Source of the DNA: Rhododendron vialii
Lineage: Eukaryota > Streptophyta > Magnoliopsida > Ericales > Ericaceae
DNA: 64,000 nucleotides
Assembly: GCF_030253575.1 (NCBI RefSeq)
Contig: NC_080569.1
Location: forward strand, 20,573,501-20,637,500
Direction of reading: 5' to 3'
The notes beneath the pieces were generated by a model. It had not been told where the DNA came from, did not search any database, and saw only the letters and a program-made list of their open reading frames with translations. Below, in pieces: positions 61,035 through 64,000 of the stretch. Both the position numbers and the translations under genes were made by a program. The first letter of the stretch is position 1, and each line of letters starts with the position of its first letter.

Positions 61035-64000
61035 TCAAGTTGGTGCGAAGATATCAATCAAGCCCAACTTGAACACAATAGGATGAAAACTCTTGCTACC
61101 CAGCCCTTTTGTGAATATATCAGCTAACTGATCTTCAGATCTCACAAACGGCATACATATCAAACCCTCATTCAACTTTTCCTTGATAAAGTGTCGATCA
61201 ATCTCTATGTGCTTCGTTCTGTCATGTTGAACGGGATTATGAGCAATGTTAATGGCAGCTTTATTGTCGCAGTAGAGTTTCATTGGAACACTGTAAGCAA
61301 ATCCCAAATCAAGTAACAAAGTTTGGAGCCACAAGAGCTCGCAAACACCATGAGCCATAGCTCTATATTCAGCTTCTGCGCTAGACCTAGCGACTACCGA
61401 TTGCTTCTTACTTCGCCAGGTAATCAAATTACCCCCAAGGAAAGTGCAATAGCCAGAAGTAGAGCGCCTATCATCCACAGAACCAGCCCAGTCAGCATCA
61501 GTGAATGCCTCCAATCGCAAATGACCATGATTAGAGAATAGAATTCCTTTTCCTGGAGCTGATTTCAGATACCTCAAAATACGATAAACTGCATCTAGAT
61601 GTGATGTACGAGGATCATGCATAAACTGACTAACAACACCTACTGCATAAGTAATATCTGGTCGAGTGTGGGCCAAATATATTAGTCGACCCACAAGTCG
61701 CTGATACCTTTCCTTATCAGTACGCTCCCCCACATCTCCAATAAGATGATGATTCGCCTCAATAGGAGAATCTGCAGGTCTACAGCCCAACATACCTGTT
61801 TCTTCCAAAAAATCAAGTATATACTTGCGTTGGGAAATAAAAATACCTCTATCAGACCTCGCTACTTCCATTCCAAGAAAGTATCTCAATGATCCCAAGT
61901 CCTTAATCTCGAACTCTTGAGCTAGACGAGACTTAAGGTTATGAATCTCACTCACATCATTGCCTGTCATTATTATGTCATCAACATAAACAATAAGGAC
62001 AGCAATCTTACCATTACTTTGCCAGATGAACATCGTATGATCTGCATGGCTTTGCTTGTAACCAAAACTTAACATAGCCTTAGAAAACTTGCCAAACCAA
62101 GCTCTAGGTGACTGTTTCAGCCCATAAAGTGTCTTCTTCAATCTACACACCTTTCCTTCACTTGCAGGAGAAGAGAAACCTGGTGGAATATCCATATAAA
62201 CTTCCTCCTCTAAATCACCATGGAGGAATGCATTTTTCACATCAAACTGTTGAAGAGGCCAATTCAAGTGGGCAGCACACGAGAGGAGAGCTCGCACAGA
62301 ATTCATCTTCGCTACCGGAGCAAACGTCTCCTCATAGTCAATACCATAAGTTTGAGTAAAACCTCTGGCAACCAGCCTTGCCTTGTATCTCTCAACTGTA
62401 CCATCAGCCTTTTGTTTAATAGTGAACACCCACTTACAGCCCACTGGTTTCTTCCCTCCTGGAAGTGACACTAGATCCCAGGTGCCATTCTTTTTCAAAG
62501 CTGTCATCTCTTCTACCATAGCTCCTTTCCACTTAGGTATCTTGAATGCATCTTGCCAATTCTGTGGAATAGATATAGAGGAAAGAGAAGAGACAAAGGC
62601 ATGGTACGAAGGAGACAAACGGTCATAAGAAACAAACTGTGAGATAGGATGTTGAGTACAAGATCTAACACCTTTTCGAATAGCAATAGGAACATTGTCA
62701 GGATCCATAGGAGGAGGTTCAATAAGAGAAGAATCATTACCAGAAGAGTCAGCTGAGGAATCTGGAACTGGAGTGGGTGATTGTGATTGACAAGGTGGTA
62801 ACGTACATGAAGACTTTCCATTTTTCCGTCTAGCATACCTCTGTAAGCCAGCTCCCTGCAGTCGTCGTCGTGCAGGTAATTGTTCCTCAATGTCACCACC
62901 AATATCATGTGTTTCCCTTTCAACAGATATTAGTTCCTCTCCAGTGTTTTCCTTTTCTCCCTCACTATGATCATAGAAAAGTTTCTCCCCCTCACTATGA
63001 TTATAAAAGGTAAACATCTCTTCCTCCTGCTGATGCTCCCCCTGAAGAGATGGTTTGGAGGGAGAATAAAAAACCTCTGTTTCCCAAAAGGTAACATCCA
63101 TAGAGACAAACATCTTTCTCGAATAAGGATCGTAACACTTATAGCCTTTTTGGGTAGGAGAGTACCCAACAAAAATACACTTATGGGCTTTATGTCTTAG
63201 CTTGCCCCCAGAAGGTTTTGGGGTATGAACAAAACACACACAACCAAACACCCTAGGTGGAAGAGTCGTAACTCGACAATTACTTGGCAGGCACTCAATG
63301 GGTGTTTTAAAATTAAGGACACTGGATGGCATACGGTTGATAAGATATGTGGCAGTTAAAATAGCTTCTCCCCATAAGTATTTGGGAACGTTCATAGTGA
63401 ACAAAAGGGATCGAGCCACCTCAGCAAGATGACGATTTTTACGCTCAGCGACTCCATTTTGTTGTGGAGTGTCAACGCAAGTCGTCTGAAAAATAATACC
63501 ATTATCATCTAGATATGTCCGAAAAATCTTATCAATATACTCAGTCCCATTATCACTCCGAAGAATTTTAATATTTGTATCAAACTGAGTGCACACCATC
63601 TTATGAAAAGATTTGAAACAGGAAAATACTTCATTTTTTGAATGGAGTAAGTACACCCATGTGGCACGAGAATAACAATCAATAAAAGTAACAAACCATC
63701 GATAGCCCTTTAAAGAAGTAACAGGAGAAGGACCCCAAACATCAGAGTGGATAACCATAAATGGAGAATCACTTCGTTTATTAATAGGTGCATAAAAAGA
63801 GCGTTTATGTTTCCCAAACTCATAGGCTTCACAAAAAAACTGATCCCTAGGACAATGTTTAACTAAAATAGGAAAGAGTTTCTCTAATATCCCAAACGAG
63901 GGATGACCTAATCTACGGTGCCACCGATGTAACAAAGAAAGAGTGGAACTCATATCTGCCCGTAAAGCTTGTCCACATGATAAAGACGGCTGAGATGGAT
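61035..64000 (-). CDS. Ty1-copia pol: integrase, reverse transcriptase, RNase H (5' end outside window)
   Basis: A single open frame of at least 988 codons, without stops, continues past the right edge. The order integrase, RT, RNase H is diagnostic of copia. Integrase: zinc region HRRLGHPS...FFCEAYEFGKHKR, then HSDVWGP, LRSDNGTEY and QQNGVAERKN. RT: ERYKARLVARGFTQ, FDVKNAFLHGDLEEEVYMD, YVDDIIMTGND. RNase H: DADWAGSVDDRRSTSGY, SSAEAEYRAM and LYCDNKAAINIAHNP. It ends GLIDIFAPT at the polypurine tract. The second Cys of the integrase zinc finger is Tyr (codon 63824-63822), which may impair it. Otherwise the frame looks intact and young. Gag and protease should lie to the right. Confidence 0.95.
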   Translation of the reverse strand, partial: PSQPSLSCGQALRADMSSTLSLLHRWHRRLGHPSFGILEKLFPILVKHCPRDQFFCEAYEFGKHKRSFYAPINKRSDSPFMVIHSDVWGPSPVTSLKGYRWFVTFIDCYSRATWVYLLHSKNEVFSCFKSFHKMVCTQFDTNIKILRSDNGTEYIDKIFRTYLDDNGIIFQTTCVDTPQQNGVAERKNRHLAEVARSLLFTMNVPKYLWGEAILTATYLINRMPSSVLNFKTPIECLPSNCRVTTLPPRVFGCVCFVHTPKPSGGKLRHKAHKCIFVGYSPTQKGYKCYDPYSRKMFVSMDVTFWETEVFYSPSKPSLQGEHQQEEEMFTFYNHSEGEKLFYDHSEGEKENTGEELISVERETHDIGGDIEEQLPARRRLQGAGLQRYARRKNGKSSCTLPPCQSQSPTPVPDSSADSSGNDSSLIEPPPMDPDNVPIAIRKGVRSCTQHPISQFVSYDRLSPSYHAFVSSLSSISIPQNWQDAFKIPKWKGAMVEEMTALKKNGTWDLVSLPGGKKPVGCKWVFTIKQKADGTVERYKARLVARGFTQTYGIDYEETFAPVAKMNSVRALLSCAAHLNWPLQQFDVKNAFLHGDLEEEVYMDIPPGFSSPASEGKVCRLKKTLYGLKQSPRAWFGKFSKAMLSFGYKQSHADHTMFIWQSNGKIAVLIVYVDDIIMTGNDVSEIHNLKSRLAQEFEIKDLGSLRYFLGMEVARSDRGIFISQRKYILDFLEETGMLGCRPADSPIEANHHLIGDVGERTDKERYQRLVGRLIYLAHTRPDITYAVGVVSQFMHDPRTSHLDAVYRILRYLKSAPGKGILFSNHGHLRLEAFTDADWAGSVDDRRSTSGYCTFLGGNLITWRSKKQSVVARSSAEAEYRAMAHGVCELLWLQTLLLDLGFAYSVPMKLYCDNKAAINIAHNPVQHDRTKHIEIDRHFIKEKLNEGLICMPFVRSEDQLADIFTKGLGSKSFHPIVFKLGLIDIFAPT

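Noticed and set aside
1-64000. tRNA, rRNA, CRISPR or bacterial-type operons
   Set aside because: No cloverleaf with intact A and B boxes, no rRNA block and no regular spaced repeat array was seen; the window is plant nuclear DNA.

Overview
This window is nuclear DNA from a flowering plant, probably a eudicot. The evidence is direct: protein genes with GT-AG introns, plant-only families (a TPD1-type secreted protein, a nuclear Ycf33, a CYP71-clade P450, DUF761 and DUF7722 proteins), and dense plant retrotransposons and MITEs. There are no operons, CRISPR arrays or other bacterial features. I cannot name the species.

Layout. 1-7080 is gene-poor: a solo copia-type LTR with a perfect target duplication, two small minus-strand genes (a DUF4408/DUF761-type protein and a DUF7722-type protein) and four foldback elements, one of them a GC-rich palindrome of about 390 bp. 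7085-21752 is almost all LTR retrotransposon. It holds a truncated Tat-lineage Ty3-gypsy element, whose extra ORF is antisense to pol and contains introns, followed by a decayed 8.9 kb chromodomain Ty3-gypsy element. 21750-24300 has a promoter-like LTR fragment and two MITEs.

The gene-rich core is 25096-42353. It contains a TPD1-like secreted cysteine-rich protein (+), a nuclear plastid-targeted Ycf33 (-), a BAH plus Agenet chromatin reader (+, about 6 kb, several TE insertions and an internal duplication in its introns), a serine acetyltransferase (+) and a two-exon CYP71-clade P450 (+). These genes do not form one pathway. The acetyltransferase supplies O-acetylserine for cysteine synthesis but lacks the usual C-terminal tail that docks it to its partner enzyme.

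42354-60490 is mostly intergenic: dispersed and tandem repeats, a copia reverse transcriptase relic, a copia-type LTR with its primer-binding site, a foldback minisatellite, a Helitron Rep fragment and some gene-like remnants I could not identify. The right edge holds a 354-bp TRIM with two identical 108-bp LTRs, lying 1 bp from the 3' LTR of a young Ty1-copia element. The long open pol frame of that element runs off the window at 64000.

No bacterial-type defence or biosynthetic system is present. The most notable observations are the tail-less serine acetyltransferase, the intron-bearing antisense gene of the Tat element, extra leader ORFs in the chromovirus, the internal duplication in the TPD1-like protein, and sequence modules shared by foldback elements with different ends. 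Exon boundaries were set by reading-frame continuity and GT-AG sites only; no transcript evidence was available.
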